Shown piece after piece: positions 1-11,868 of a DNA stretch of 64,000 nt. Made by a program: the position numbers and the translations under genes. This DNA comes from Pomphorhynchus laevis (Eukaryota; Acanthocephala; Palaeacanthocephala; Echinorhynchida; Pomphorhynchidae). The stretch is taken from assembly GCA_012934845.2 (NCBI GenBank), contig WNNJ02000004.1:62001-126000 (forward strand). The letters run 5' to 3'. How positions within the stretch are numbered: the stretch's first letter is position 1; each line of letters starts with the position of its first letter. Below the pieces are notes generated by a model. It was not told where the DNA came from. It did no database searches and saw only the letters and a program-made list of their open reading frames with translations.

Positions 1-1105
1 ATCAGCCAACTGAGTCTGCATATTTTATATAAGGATAAATAATTATAAACAATAAATAATTATATAAGATTGTATACAATTTATATTTATATAACGATAA
101 AATTTATAATTAAAATTTAATTTTTTCAATTTATAAAAATCAAGGAAAGTCAAACAAGAAGACGATTATTCAATATTTCAATGACAACTGCCATCATTAT
201 CAGGAAAAATTGTTTCAGCTTCGTCACAGAGCTTTAACAATTTTTCCTGATTATTATATATTATATTTTATATTATTGCATATAATATATAAACTTATTA
301 ACAGTATAGTACTTAGTACATAACTTACTTTAATTCTAAGTATATTTTTAATTACTTATACTTTAAATAGTTTATTTTATGTCGCAGCTGAAAATATAGT
401 TAAGCTGCTATAGCTATTTAAGAAATATTTTTAATGACTTTTTAACTTAATATAATAATATAATTATTATACTATAGCTCGGAGATTAGATATTATTAAT
501 TAATGCAAAATTACTTAAAATGCTATTAATTATTATTTATGCGTTTGCGTGAGAGTTGTTATTTACGTCGTGAAATTAAATCGTACCTAGAAAAGCTTTT
601 CTATAAATCGAAGATTCACACACTGCGAAGTATCAAAAAACTGTCGTTACAATTAGCGTAAATGGTTTCAAGTACGAAATTAGTAACCTTGTTACTAAAC
701 CTTGTTTAGTAACAAGGTTTCAAAACCTTGTTACTTATAATAGAGATTAAAAATCATGGTGAACTTCTCCTCAAGCCAAGAATACTAGTATCCTTAATAT
801 TCGCCTAGACGATTTGACGACGTTTTAAAAATAATTTGCAATTAACTATAATAATTAATTATTAATATTAATAATTAATTAATTTTAATTAATAATTAAT
901 TAATATTGATACTAATTTAATATTAATTAATTAATTGAGTAATTAATTAAGTAAAATTAATTACTTGTTGCTTCTGTAATTCTGTAAGTGACTCGGTCCT
1001 TAAAATATTATAGCAAATATAACCGGTAAGTTACTTTTAATATTTTAAATTAAATTTCAAGTAATTTCAAGTATCATTTCATGATAACGATTTGAATTCT
1101 TTAGA
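1..1105. other. AT-rich gene-free stretch with repeat end and palindrome
   Basis: No coding region is visible. Bases 1-35 match the end sequence (AACTGAGTCT core) of the Penelope-like repeat found near 8383, 58228 and 61640, so the window opens inside a decayed copy of that repeat. Bases 840-955 are nearly pure TTAATTAA-type simple sequence. A perfect palindrome lies at 685-719. Confidence 0.6.
685..719. repeat. Perfect 15-bp-arm palindrome
   Basis: Arms 685-699 and 705-719 are exact reverse complements around a 5-base centre. A further partial repeat of the arm follows at about 725-735. It looks like a local inverted duplication rather than a terminator. Confidence 0.8.
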
Positions 1106-4100
1106 TTAGAGATAATTTTCCGGAATGGTAAGATCGCTGATAATCGTATTTAAAGAATTGTTAATACATTTTGTGCTTGGCAATTCGTATTCGTTGATCG
1201 AAATCACTGGTAAAATATCCTGATCGTATAGTTTACTTGAAAATTCTGACAGAAACAATTTTCGCGAGTTCTCGGAAAATGCGTACTCACATGTATTACT
1301 GCAATAAAGATTAATTCTAGATACTAAGTTAAAATACGCCCCAGTGTGCAGAAACATGTTATTTTTGACGTGTTTAACAGTAATCCAAAAATCAGAATCT
1401 TCATAAACATAGAAATATAAAAACGGAGTATCTTCAGACTGTGAACAAACCACATTTGTAGAGTCATAACTAAAAGGCATCAAACAACTCCAATCTGTGG
1501 ATAGTAACTGAACAAATGCGGGATATACGAAGTAGCCTATCTTCGCCGAAGCATCACGGAAATACCAAACTTTCTTATTTGCTGATGCTCTGGCTTGATA
1601 CAGTCGTCGCTGATGCAAATTAAAAAGTCTTTTGTCGACAACCGCAGATCCAAACATTTCTGGATTAGTAGGAACTCCGAACTTCAATTCGTGTATACGC
1701 TCTTGAACTAGAGAACAAAACTCCTTGTACATTATACGAGGTACAAAGGTTAAAATAGAACGGCCGTGAAATTGTCCACTATTCCAGAACGAAAGGTTTA
1801 TAATCGATTCAACTGATTTTATTAGATCAGCTGACATGTGAATAAACGATAAAGACTTACCAACACCGGGATAATGAGTAGTTAAATCTGTGCCACTACA
1901 TTTTGAATTTAATAAAGGATATGCCGATAAAGCGGGAATATTCCTTGTTTCCAATACATCATTGACAATTTGGAAAGTTGTTGGTATAAAACTTAGTTTG
2001 CTAGCAGGAACCCCTATGTCTAATAATATTTTGAAAAAGAGATTTGCAGCAACGACACATACCGGAATGACAGTTGAATTTTTTCTACTTTAATACTAGG
2101 AAAAATTTAAAATATTCTTGACTTTTTCTTATTGTAGCACTCTTTTAAATATAGCTTATAAATTATAATATTGTAATTGAAAATATATTATTATTTTACA
2201 TAAGTTATTAGCCGCAAAAGACTATTTTAACTATTAAATTAAAGCTATTTTATCAAATTAAAGTAATTTACACTTTTATTTTATATTTAGATATGTATGT
2301 CAGCTTTGCGATCATTACCAAGAGTTTCGTCTTCGGGCATAAATGGGTTGAGCGCACTGCAATTACTCGACTTAACTGAACCATCCGCAGGAATAAACAG
2401 AAGTCGACTCATCGATGCGCTGACTGATTTCGTAAACTCAGCACTGGCTAGACAGGTACACTCTCAGTATCCTCGGACGTTAGCCCTTAGGAAGCAAGAC
2501 GGGGGTATTCGACCTATTGCTATGGTGAATACGTTGCGCCGAATAATCGCCAAGGTTGCAAATCGCCGAGTGTCTGATATGACGTTATAATTCTTAATGC
2601 CTCGCCAATTTGAAGTCGGTGTAAAAAGAGGTGCAGAAGTTATCGTCCATGCAACGCGTAACTTTTTGCGCAACGATCTGACACCGGGATCCGCTCTTGT
2701 GACGATCGATTTTCAGGACGCTTTTAACTGTGTAAGCCGGAACGCGATTTTCGAGGTAATTTCTAGACGCGTCCCTGTAATTCTGCTATAAATAAGAATA
2801 TGCTACGCCTTTGTGATAACCTCACAAATGTGAGGTTATCACAAAGAATTTATCGCTGTACAAAGCGATCGAGTATGTTCTCCCTGGAGCAAAACTAATC
2901 AGCCCAGACGTATCTGAAATGCTTCGAGCTCCAGTAAGCGATAATAAATAGGAAGACATGCATTTGAAACAAGCAACAATACAGTTAGATCGAACAATCA
3001 CACGACTTAAATTGCTGGTTAGACACGTTCCTGTTACGGAATGCATTCGCCCGACCAAAATTATCCCACGTATTACGATGCTTGCCATGCTACTAAAGCA
3101 ACGAAATCCATAGATGTGACGGAATGTTATGGTTAGCCCTGGAAAACACTGTTAATATCCCGCTAAACGACAGTACGTGGAATCAGGCAACATTACCGTT
3201 AAAATGGGAGAACTAAGAATCCCATCAATGGAAAATACCGCCGGGACAGCCTTTTTGGCATCGGTAAGCTGATTTCAGAATCTAACGAGTTCAATCCTAC
3301 AAAACGTCCGGCATGGTTTTATAGCAGAACACGATGCGGCTTATGTATAAGGATTGTGGAGTGGCAAAGCACATGCGGGGCTGATATTCCACTGGAAACG
3401 CACCTACAGAGACAGTGGACTCACCCATTGCAAAATATACGTCACGAAAGCCTGGTTCGGAGCGCAACGGATGAGGTAAGCATAGCATGACTGAAAGCAG
3501 TTTTGTATCCATTTTCAAAAGCGTTTCTGCAGGCAATACCGATAACCGCGCTTGGAACTCGACTGGACGACAATAGCATGATATTTGTTGTCGCTTTACG
3601 TTTGGGTCTACCGATCTGTACAACCCAGGTATGCAGTTGTGGATCACGAATCGACTGTTTTGGAAGACATGGATTAAAATGGTCCTAGAACACGCAGTCG
3701 TTACACCCGCCATGCTGAGATTATTAACCTAATCAATATGGCATTTACAGCTGCCGACCTCCCCTGTCGACTGGAGCCAAATGGTCTCAGAATACTTGGA
3801 ATACTTACAATAATGAGTTTGTTCAAGCGATTTCATGGTCGTTTCATTTTTTACCTCTTAAATCTACGATTTCGGTGATTATTTCTAACCTGTGGGATGT
3901 GTTGTATAATTTATTTTGGAATTCTTTAATTATAGTCGTTACTGGAGACTTTAATTTTGATTTGGCTTTACCACGTTCAGGTGAACTCCTCGAATCATAT
4001 AAGCTTGAATTGAAATAGTCAGAGAATGATTGAACTTATATATGGCAAACTTTAATAAGTACACTTGATCTTGTATTTTCATTATTTAAATCCGATTAGG

Positions 4101-6925
4101 CAAGATGCTGAAGCACTCACCAAGATCTGCTGAGACCATTATTCTTTTCACTTTATATAGCAGATCTTTCAGAATATATTAGATCGCTCGGATTTCCATA
4201 TGAAATATTCCTGTACGCTCATGATCTGCTTATACGCTCATGTACGCTCTGTACGCTCAGTACGCTCATGATCTGATTATAACGACTGAGAAAATTCAAT
4301 CAACTCAAATATGTCTAACACTGATCAAGCATTCTTGCTATTTGAATAGGCTGATCATAAATACACCAAAGACTAAAGCCATCAAATTTCGTAAAGTAGG
4401 TAGACTAATATATGGAAACAATAATATTGCATTTTGCAATCATTATACTTAGGTGTCAGTATCACATCACCTCTCGTTGATGTTTTGGGAAGCATATCGA
4501 GGATAAATTATGTAAATTCATATCTTCTACGATTATGTCCACTTTACAAAAAAGTTGTATTTTGGTTAGAATATTTTAACACAATGCTACTCCCTTCACT
4601 AACATACGCTTTGAATGTATATTGGACAGATCTCACATGCAAATTTTAAAAAGATAGATTCAAGTGGATTTTGATCAAGTCTATGTGCGTGGTGTTTTAA
4701 AAGGTACACATTTTCACTATAGCTTATCCTACAGCTGAGTGGGCATTATGTGAATATCGGCTAGATAGAATGAATCTTCCCATGGCATATACTTTGAGCA
4801 GGCATCTAGATAAATGACACCTTAAATTATCAAATGTTGACCAATAGATTGATTAAACTTCGACTAGGTTTCATTCATCTTGACGCAACAGTAAGTCAAC
4901 TAAAGGCCCTTTTATCCTGCGACCATCTATTGATGGATACCAAGATCGTTTATGAAGATGCAAAATCCTTTACGTGAAAAATCTAGTTCGTGAACTTGCA
5001 AGCTTTGCAGTCATTCTTGTAGATAGAATTTGCACGTGTTCAAATGTTCAATAGCTACGAATTATGGACTGAATCATATCGACAATATTTTACCTTTCAT
5101 TTAAAATATTGTACACTTTGATTCTGTATGTTTTGCCCCAGCGCCGGGAAGCGGCAGAGGCATAATAATACTTCTCGGATATTTATTATTAATTATTTTC
5201 AATTATTTTTATTATTATCTATTATTAAAAAAGGGTGTAAACCATATTGAAAAATATTTAAAAATTAATATTTGATATTTAAAAAATTACACCCTTTTTT
5301 AACAAAAAAGAATGTAATTCAGATGGCTCTGCTTGGGGCAATGTTAGTGATTTTAGTATCCACTGATAGCTAAATCTGAAAAATAGCATTCTCTGTCAAA
5401 GGAAATCTGAAGCTATGTCAACTTAGGGTCACCGTTGTTGAACATGTTAAGATGGAGGATCACCCTAGCGCCGATCAAGTAGTACATGGTGTAAAACTGT
5501 ATCATATAGGTTCTACCATATTATACAGATTTGAGTAGAGAATTTCCCTAGCGCTTAACCAGGAATACCATAGCTTTAAACTGTATAATGTCCTGCGAAG
5601 TCTCAAAGCTACACTAACTCAGGTTCTACCGTGTTAGGATAGAGTGGATGATAGCCCTGAAAAGGGAGTGGTATGACTTTAAACTGCATCATTTCGGCGA
5701 TATTCGTTGCTTTACTAACCTAGTTACTGCCATGTTAGGCAGGTTCGAGTGGATAATGACCTTAGCGGGAAGTAGAAGGCTTTAAAATGCTATCCCTGAC
5801 TTCTTGAGAACAAAATACGAATTCTACTGAACTTTATCGACCTTTACAACAAACGAACTCTACCGAATTTTATCGAACTCGACAACTAACGAAATCTATT
5901 GAATTCTACCGAACTATACAATTCAACGAACTCTACCAAATTCTATTAAACTCTACAACCAACAAAATCTATTGAATTCTAAAGAACACTATAATCAACG
6001 AAGTCAAAAAACAACGAACTCTATAGTTGACTAAACTCTCTCTATATAATTATGGTTTGTTGTTCACCCCATAGCCGAGATGCATAGATGGTTCTTTTCT
6101 AATAAATCTCTGCGTCACTATTTATTATTATGACTCAATTATTATGATTTAATAATTAATAACTGAAAAATAAAAAATTTGAATTATTATGGTTATTATT
6201 TTTTGAGCAACTTAACTGTCCATGAAAATTAAGTTGGTTAATTACAAAATTTACATGCTAACTACAATATGCGTCGTGGTGCTGTAGTCGTGAAGTATGG
6301 ATCTTTTATCGGGAATCCAAACAAGATTGTAACCTAATGAGCAAAGTAGATATGCATACATAGAGCTTAGAGCAGATGAAATATAGGAACTAAAATAGAC
6401 TATAACTGATGATCGAGGAAATAAAGGGCAGTTTTTATCAAATTGCTTCAGAGCTACGTTAACTGATTTTAACAAATAGCTTGCTTCTTCAATTCCATCA
6501 CGGGTAGCTTCATAATCAAGGCGTCCCTGGCCGATCACCAGCGCCTGCTTAAGATCAATTTGAGTTTTTTTATTCCTGACAATCAAATCAACTGCTGCAG
6601 TAGACAAACACTCAGTAAATGAGCTTTGATGGTTCGACGAATTCGATTTTGTTCTGTTAAAGGCAAGACGTACCAGTGATTCAGGTGCAACAGAATAACG
6701 ACTGACCAATTTAGTATGATCATAGGGACAAACACGGTACAATTGGTGATCACAATTATACTGCTCGCCGCTGATTATAATAGGAATCTCGGTCATTTTA
6801 TAAGAAAGGAGATCAATCTGTATTGATTTTGACATATCTACACTGTTCACTGTAGCTGATGATAACTTTTGAAACTGAATTATGCCACAACGATGTTTTG
6901 CAACAGACAAAATCAATCCCAGCAT
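1106..6925 (-). CDS. ALDH4A1-like (P5C dehydrogenase family) gene, two exons, probable pseudoenzyme
   Basis: Exon 1 is 6255-6925 and exon 2 is 1106-2084. Joining GTAAAT at 6254 to the AG before 2084 keeps one open frame of 549 codons, close to the roughly 560 residues of animal mitochondrial ALDH4A1. The start is the ATG at 6923-6925; residues 1-23 are basic and hydrophobic, like a mitochondrial leader. The family resemblance is seen in blocks: TEIPIIISGE, the VIGQG block with its A-rich helix, the SFIHMSADLIKSV block (family NFHFVHRSADVESV), FGSAVVDK (family FFSAVID), GYFVYP (family GYFVEP) and YVYED. The catalytic cysteine motif GQKCSAC is replaced at equal length by GQFHGRS (His near residue 330), the ECGG glutamate is gone, and the Rossmann lysine after LW is Ile. 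Near the junction it carries about 20 extra residues relative to the family. An active enzyme is very unlikely. Either a fast-evolving pseudoenzyme or a recently silenced gene fits. The family call is firm; the exact splice is inferred. Confidence 0.72.
2290..3830 (+). mobile_element. Decayed non-LTR reverse transcriptase (LINE-D)
   Basis: Reading frames at 2297-2590 and 2597-2791 read as RT fingers and palm: KQDGGIRPIA, then GVKRGAEVIVHATRNF, then LVTIDFQDAFNCVSR. Farther on, about 3690-3790, RYTRHAEIINLI and LPCRLEPNGL match the C-terminal segment of the same RT type, which is often annotated as R2-like in invertebrates. Several frameshifts and stops separate the pieces. The exact clade is not certain. 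Confidence 0.6.
2809..2846. repeat. Perfect 17-bp-arm palindrome inside LINE-D
   Basis: Arms 2809-2825 and 2830-2846 are exact reverse complements around AAAT. The palindrome interrupts the decayed RT reading frame, so it arose after insertion. Confidence 0.8.
3880..5100 (+). mobile_element. Decayed APE-type LINE (LINE-E)
   Basis: Near 3920-3975 the frame reads IIVVTGDFNFDLALPRSG, the GDFN catalytic block of an AP-type endonuclease. From 4130 the RT palm follows (LFFSLYIADL, then LYAHDLLI where a YADD block is expected) and 4434-4649 reads as the RT thumb (YLGVSITSP, LLPSLTYALN). Internal deletions and frameshifts are present. Bases 4195-4272 contain a short local tandem repeat of TACGCTCATG-like words. 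Confidence 0.6.
5225..5302. repeat. 16-bp inverted repeat, possible small hairpin element
   Basis: TTAAAAAAGGGTGTAA at 5225-5240 is the exact reverse complement of 5287-5302, with a 46-bp AT-rich spacer. The ends read TTAA, so a very small TTAA-flanked MITE is possible, but no second copy is seen here. Confidence 0.5.
5418..5800. repeat. Degenerate tandem array, unit about 105-109 bp
   Basis: The anchor word GAGTRGAnAATnnCCCTAGCG recurs at about 5451, 5533, 5642 and 5747, each followed by a segment like GCTTTAAACTGTATCAT and by GGTTCTACCGTGTTAGG. The first unit is shorter. Units are diverged, so the array is old. Confidence 0.6.
5810..6030. repeat. Degenerate tandem array, unit about 36-37 bp
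   Basis: Words like ACGAACTCTACCGAATT recur at about 5853, 5889, 5926 and 5962 with alternating variants. The array directly follows the 105-bp array. Confidence 0.6.
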
Positions 6926-8382
6926 AGTATCTGTTGTTCTAGAAGCTTAATTAATAGTGATTACTATAAAATTCATTGATTACTATTTAATTATTATTTA
7001 ATATTTATTTTTTACAATAAATTAAATAAATATTATTTAATAAAATTACATAAAGCATGTTATTAATAATAAAATAATAAAAATTTATTACTAATAAAAT
7101 TTTACAAATTCACACTTTTGTGTGGAAACGTTTCAAGAATGGGCAGATTACATTCGATTATGAATAAAGATAATGAGTATCTACAAATAATGAATAAAAA
7201 TTAATAAAGTAAAATAATTATATTATTACGTTATCATTATAACTATAATTACAAATCTTTATGATTAAGATACTTCCAGCTTTAAATTCATGCATGCTAC
7301 AAAATATGTAGCTTTTGCTTTTCTGAATCAGTTCGACTGTTTTATGTTGTTCATAAATTTGACGATTTGAGCTTTATACTCTGTCAAAATGAGTTAACTT
7401 TAGCTACATTATTTTGTTTTGGCATTGCTATTAAGAACTTCATCAGTAAAAATCCCATCGTTATTCTAATTATAATGATCTTAGACGAAAAAAGTTTCGT
7501 CTCAGAAAATTTAAAGTTGTTAAAGAAGTGAATTTAAGAAGACTTTTAAAGACTTTTTATTTTAATCGTGATAGCTTATTTAGGCTCTTGTATTTTCAAT
7601 TTAAATATATTGCTCTGATTGTGACACGATATTATAACATTATAATATTACGATATTATATTATAATATCGTGCCATAATCAGAAGAATTTCAGCTCACA
7701 GACGAAATCAGGTTAAATTAAATATATTGCTACTAAATTTCGTTGTCAATAAATATCAAACTTGTTAGCCTTCATAATACATTAAGTGCTCGAGACCTTA
7801 TTCATCTTATGAACGAAAATAACATCGGCATAAAACTGACATGCTTGATCACTTCAACTCTTTCACCGCAATTGGCCTTATAAACGCGTTATTAAAAGGT
7901 TAAAGCTGTTCAGTTAATTCGTCGATAAAAGTGTTTCTTTCATTGATCAAGAAGCCGGGTGATTTAACTATTCATGGTGCACCAAAAAGATTTTGTCCTC
8001 AGTTTATTAATTTAATTAAATTTAAATTAATTAAATTAATTAATTTGTAAGTTTCGCACTGGCGGCTCAACCAAAGACAATAAATGTCAAACAACCAGAT
8101 ATATTTAGCAGATAACAAATTTAATGCTTTAATTGCTCAAGTGCCAGCTATATGTTCTGCTAAGATTTCTACCCTTCCAAATTTTACAATTTTGGCATAA
8201 TGAGAATTCACGTAGAGTTATTAATCTTACAGCATGAATCAATAGGTTTTGATGTTCGCTGAATATGACCAACCTTTTCAGAAATCAAAATATAGTCATT
8301 TGCATACAAACCTTGAACATAATTACAAACATTACTCACAGATATTACGAAATATAAATAATAGAGGGTTAATTAGCTGACA
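6926..8382. other. AT-rich stretch, no recognisable gene
   Basis: No family-level coding signal is seen. Bases 7613-7683 form an imperfect palindrome with arms of about 23 bp (CTGATTGTGACACGATATTA and its complement). A minus-strand open stretch at about 8220-8340 has no recognised match. Confidence 0.5.
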
Positions 8383-9262
8383 AATCAAATCAGCTAACTG
8401 AGTCTACGTATTTAATATAATTATAAAATAAACAAAACATATTAATGCTAAATCAAAATTTAATAATTAAATAATAAAATTAAAAATTGTTTTTAGATTT
8501 TCTATAATTTAAATCAAGTTAAAATAAAAAATTAGAATTAATAATAACAATCAATTTTTATGAATTGACTTATAAATAACAGACGATGTATCAGAATAAA
8601 AATTAGAGGTCATCAGGAGGAACTGCTACGCTATCAGGTTTCGGCCACTAACTCCTCTACCCAACATATGAGCGGGGCCAAATACATGCTAATGATGTAT
8701 TTCCTCTGAAATAACTATCTAGTATCTTATTCTAATACAAAGATTATTATTTATTATAATGAATAATAATATTATTATTCATTATTTATTATAATACAAA
8801 GTATATTATTTATTATCCATCCATAAAAATTTGGCACTTGAGAGTTTAAATTTATTCTTTATATTATTGTGTTGATTTATATATTTTACTATTTTCTGCT
8901 TGATGTTATTTGTATAGTAACCTAGTTTAAAATATGTATCTATTAAATTATTTAAATGATTTTGCAGTAAACCAATATCGTTACAATTTGTTGCAATTCT
9001 TAAAATTTCATTATTTAATGTATTATATTTTATATTATATGGTATGCATGAATGCTCATGCAAAAATATGTTTCTTGTAAATTTAAATATGTCATCTTTA
9101 CGATATAAATTAATAGTAGTTTTTGTTAATGTTAATTTAATGTTCATATCTAGATATATATCTTCTTTATCATTAATATTGGTTTTGTTAAGAATAAGGC
9201 TGGATAAATTTATTCGCTTATTTGTTCGCTCTATCAAGTATGCCTTAAAGGATAATGTCTGA
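8383..9262 (-). mobile_element. Penelope-like retroelement, copy 1 (3' part)
   Basis: The minus-strand frame 8806-9237 contains YLDMNIKL, INLYRKDD, FLHEHSCIPYNIK, NEILRIATNCND and LIDTYFKLGYY. This matches the thumb-side pattern of Penelope-type RTs, where LYRKpTd, LHydSCHPkhiK, aLRirRICsd and FleRGYp occur in this order. The frame ends in FLWMDNK. Bases 8383-8745 are its 3' flank, containing a block (GGTTTCGGCC near 8637-8646) also found at 58.4, 61.1 and 61.8 kb, and ending in AGCTAACTGAGTCTACGTA. The copy lacks the RT palm and is 5' truncated. Confidence 0.6.
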
Positions 9263-10908
9263 ACAACTTGTAGGGATGTTTGTATAGATATAATTGGTCG
9301 AAATTTTTATTGTTTTACTGATTTGAAGTAACAATACTTTAAGGCAAATCAGTGTTCTTTACCTTTCTGTTATAAAAACTTTCATGATAAACTCTCTTTA
9401 ATTTAATTATAATTTTGCAGATTCTTAATATTTCATAATGGGATACAATAATAAACAGACACAAACGACTTCCGTCGCGTGTTTGCAACTTTGAAAGTGG
9501 TATGACATTAGTAGTATCGCAGTCACCTGTGCATTGCAATAATAATGTTGTTCAATGACTGTCTAAAGATGTTATTCCGCAATCCACCATGGAGAATGTC
9601 CTTACTCGCGAGTTGAAATGTCGACAAAATGACAGTTATTAAGATTTTTCGTTCTTACTTTTCATTGACAAGAGAATTACCTTAGTATTTAGAAAGACAA
9701 TGAGGAACAATTACATTGTGAGTTCAATCTTCCAAGCTAGTGGGACATTCAAAAGAGATACTAAAGTTCGAGCGAGAAACGAAGTGACGAGAATCGTTCA
9801 CAGACTTTACAAAAGTCTTCTGGTAGAGTCTAAAGCAGTTAGTTAAGGAGGTCGGGTTTATCGGGATTTCTTAACTAATAAATAACCATGGAGGTTTTAT
9901 CGTCGACAATAAAGGCATTGATTATACTATACACATAATTACAATTAACTTAATTAACTAAATTATTACACTAATTAAGGTTGTCGATATTTAGAGGCTG
10001 GAAAAATTTCACCTCTTAGTCAACTTCTCTGTCTACATGTTATAAGTTAGTAGGACATTCAAAAGAGATACTAAAGTTGGAGATAAAATATATAATGTAT
10101 TCGAAATATTTATAATATAAATAATTAAATATAATTAATTATTTTATCATATCAGATATCTGAGTCTTGAAATAAGATCAGATAATTTACTTGAAGCAAA
10201 ATATGAAGAAAAGAGTATATCCGAGTTTTAGATAAGAATACAACAAGAATATCCATCGATTGCAAAATGGCGTTGTTGATATTAATATGTTTGTTTTTTA
10301 TATGTGAAACAGCTTTTTCTTCTCTTTTGGTGATAAATGATCTTGCATTTCGATGAAAACTTTCGAAGATTCTCTAAGGGTTGCTACTTCTGATATTGAG
10401 TCTGATATTGATTTTCTGTAAAAAATGCAATCACATCCTTATAATTAAATCTTTATTAAAAATTTGAGCGTTGTTTTTGATAATAATTAATATTCCGTAT
10501 TTGATTTGGATGACGTCATTAAGAAAACTAATTACAAAACACATGCTAGAATACAAGTCGGTTGTTAGATGTAATTTTTTTTGAAATAAAACGTTTGCTT
10601 TCTTTATGCAAGAGACCAAAATTGCTATCAGTCAGACAGCTACTGATTTAAATACGAAATTTTCTTATGAATAATATCCAAAATTGCTCGTAATTGTTTT
10701 TTACGTAAAATCACAAATTACTTGGTTTTGAATAGAATTATGCAGCGAAAGTATAATTTTAAATGCTGACAAGAATGTAAAATAAGATCACAAATTGGCA
10801 AATTATATGGTCATATTTGGGAGTTTAAAATCCCAGATTCCAATGTTAATTTATAATAAAAAATCTAATATTAATATATAATATTGTAATAATAAAATTA
10901 AAATTAGC
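9263..10908. other. AT-rich stretch with one short direct repeat
   Basis: No recognisable gene. A 38-bp segment (TAGTGGGACATTCAAAAGAG core) at 9734-9772 recurs with few changes at 10044-10082, both times in plus orientation. Short open frames (9339-9539 and 10431-10619, minus) have no recognisable family. Confidence 0.5.
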
Positions 10909-11470
10909 TTATCAAAATCAAAATGGCAAGACACCCCGCAAGAGGTAGAAAATTTATTAAATTTTCGATTCCAGTTTGGAATCATCATCAGAAATCTGAA
11001 ACAGGTAAAATGGTAAGGATATAAAAAAAGAAAAACAAAGATGCACGTTAGGTGGGTCCTCACGTTGTGCTGCCAGATCTACTACTGTATTAGCAAACTT
11101 TACAAAGAAGGATGCTCAATCACGATTTAGAATTAAACGGTAGTCATCATTCCATTTAAGCACGGCTTCAATGGCGAATATGCGAGTCACTCTGGATTGA
11201 AGAATTGAAGCCGGCCTTAAATGAGAATGATGGCTACCGTTTAATTCTAAATCGTGATTAAGCTTCCTCTTTGTAAAGTTTGCTAATACAGTCGTAGACC
11301 TGGCAACACAAAGTGAGGACCTATCTAACGTGCATCTTTGTTTTTCTTTTTTACTTTTTATATCCTTAAAATTTTACCTGTTTCGGATTTCTGATGATGA
11401 TTCCAAACTGGAATCGAAAATTTAATAAATTTTCTACCTCTTATGGGGCTTTCCATTTCGATTTTGATAA
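10909..11470. mobile_element. Long fold-back element, arms about 265 bp
   Basis: The segment from 10909 (TTATCAAAATCAAAATGG) to about 11172 is the reverse complement of about 11205-11470, at roughly 90 percent identity by eye, with a spacer of about 30 bp. No protein is encoded. It fits a fold-back or large hairpin MITE. Target duplications are not evident. Confidence 0.75.
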
Positions 11471-11868
11471 TTTAACGGTGACCCTGAGCACCTTCCGTGT
11501 CAATTATTTTAAAATTATCTATTAAAATTAATAATTAAAAATATTTAATTAAACTGCGATATAAATAGCTTTAAATAACTTTAAAATTTATATTAATAAT
11601 TAACATTATTTCATTAAAATTCAATATAGTATTTGTAATATTCAATATAGTATCTTTAATATACATATAAATTTAAATATTTATAAAAAATAAGAAATCG
11701 ATAAAATTTTAGACTTAAATCTAAACATTTACACTCATCAAAATAAAGTCTTACGAATGATATTAGTAAATAGAATACACTTATATCAAAGAGAGTTATC
11801 TATCAGATAAGGAATGCCCGCATTCTTTAAGAATCGCCAAATTAGTTATTCCGTTTGGCTTTCGAAAA
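11471..11868. other. 3' flank of the SEC22 gene
   Basis: AT-rich sequence with no gene. It lies just downstream of the SEC22 stop codon on the minus strand, so the 3' UTR and polyadenylation site should fall here. Confidence 0.4.

Larger units (their letters stand above)
2085..6254 (-). other. Large intron of the ALDH4A1-like gene
   Basis: This 4170-bp interval separates the two exons. It is filled by plus-strand LINE remains (2290-3830 and 3880-5100), a 16-bp inverted repeat (5225-5302) and two degenerate tandem arrays (5418-5800, 5810-6030). All inserted LINE material is antisense to the gene. Confidence 0.6.

Noticed and set aside
840-960. Replication origin or regulatory array
   Set aside because: The TTAATTAA runs are simple low-complexity sequence with no other signal.
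8586-8740. Hammerhead ribozyme in the Penelope-like flank
   Set aside because: CTGATGA and CGAAAC are present on the minus strand but in the reversed order, and the base pair next to the core would be C-C. Kept only as a question in the findings.
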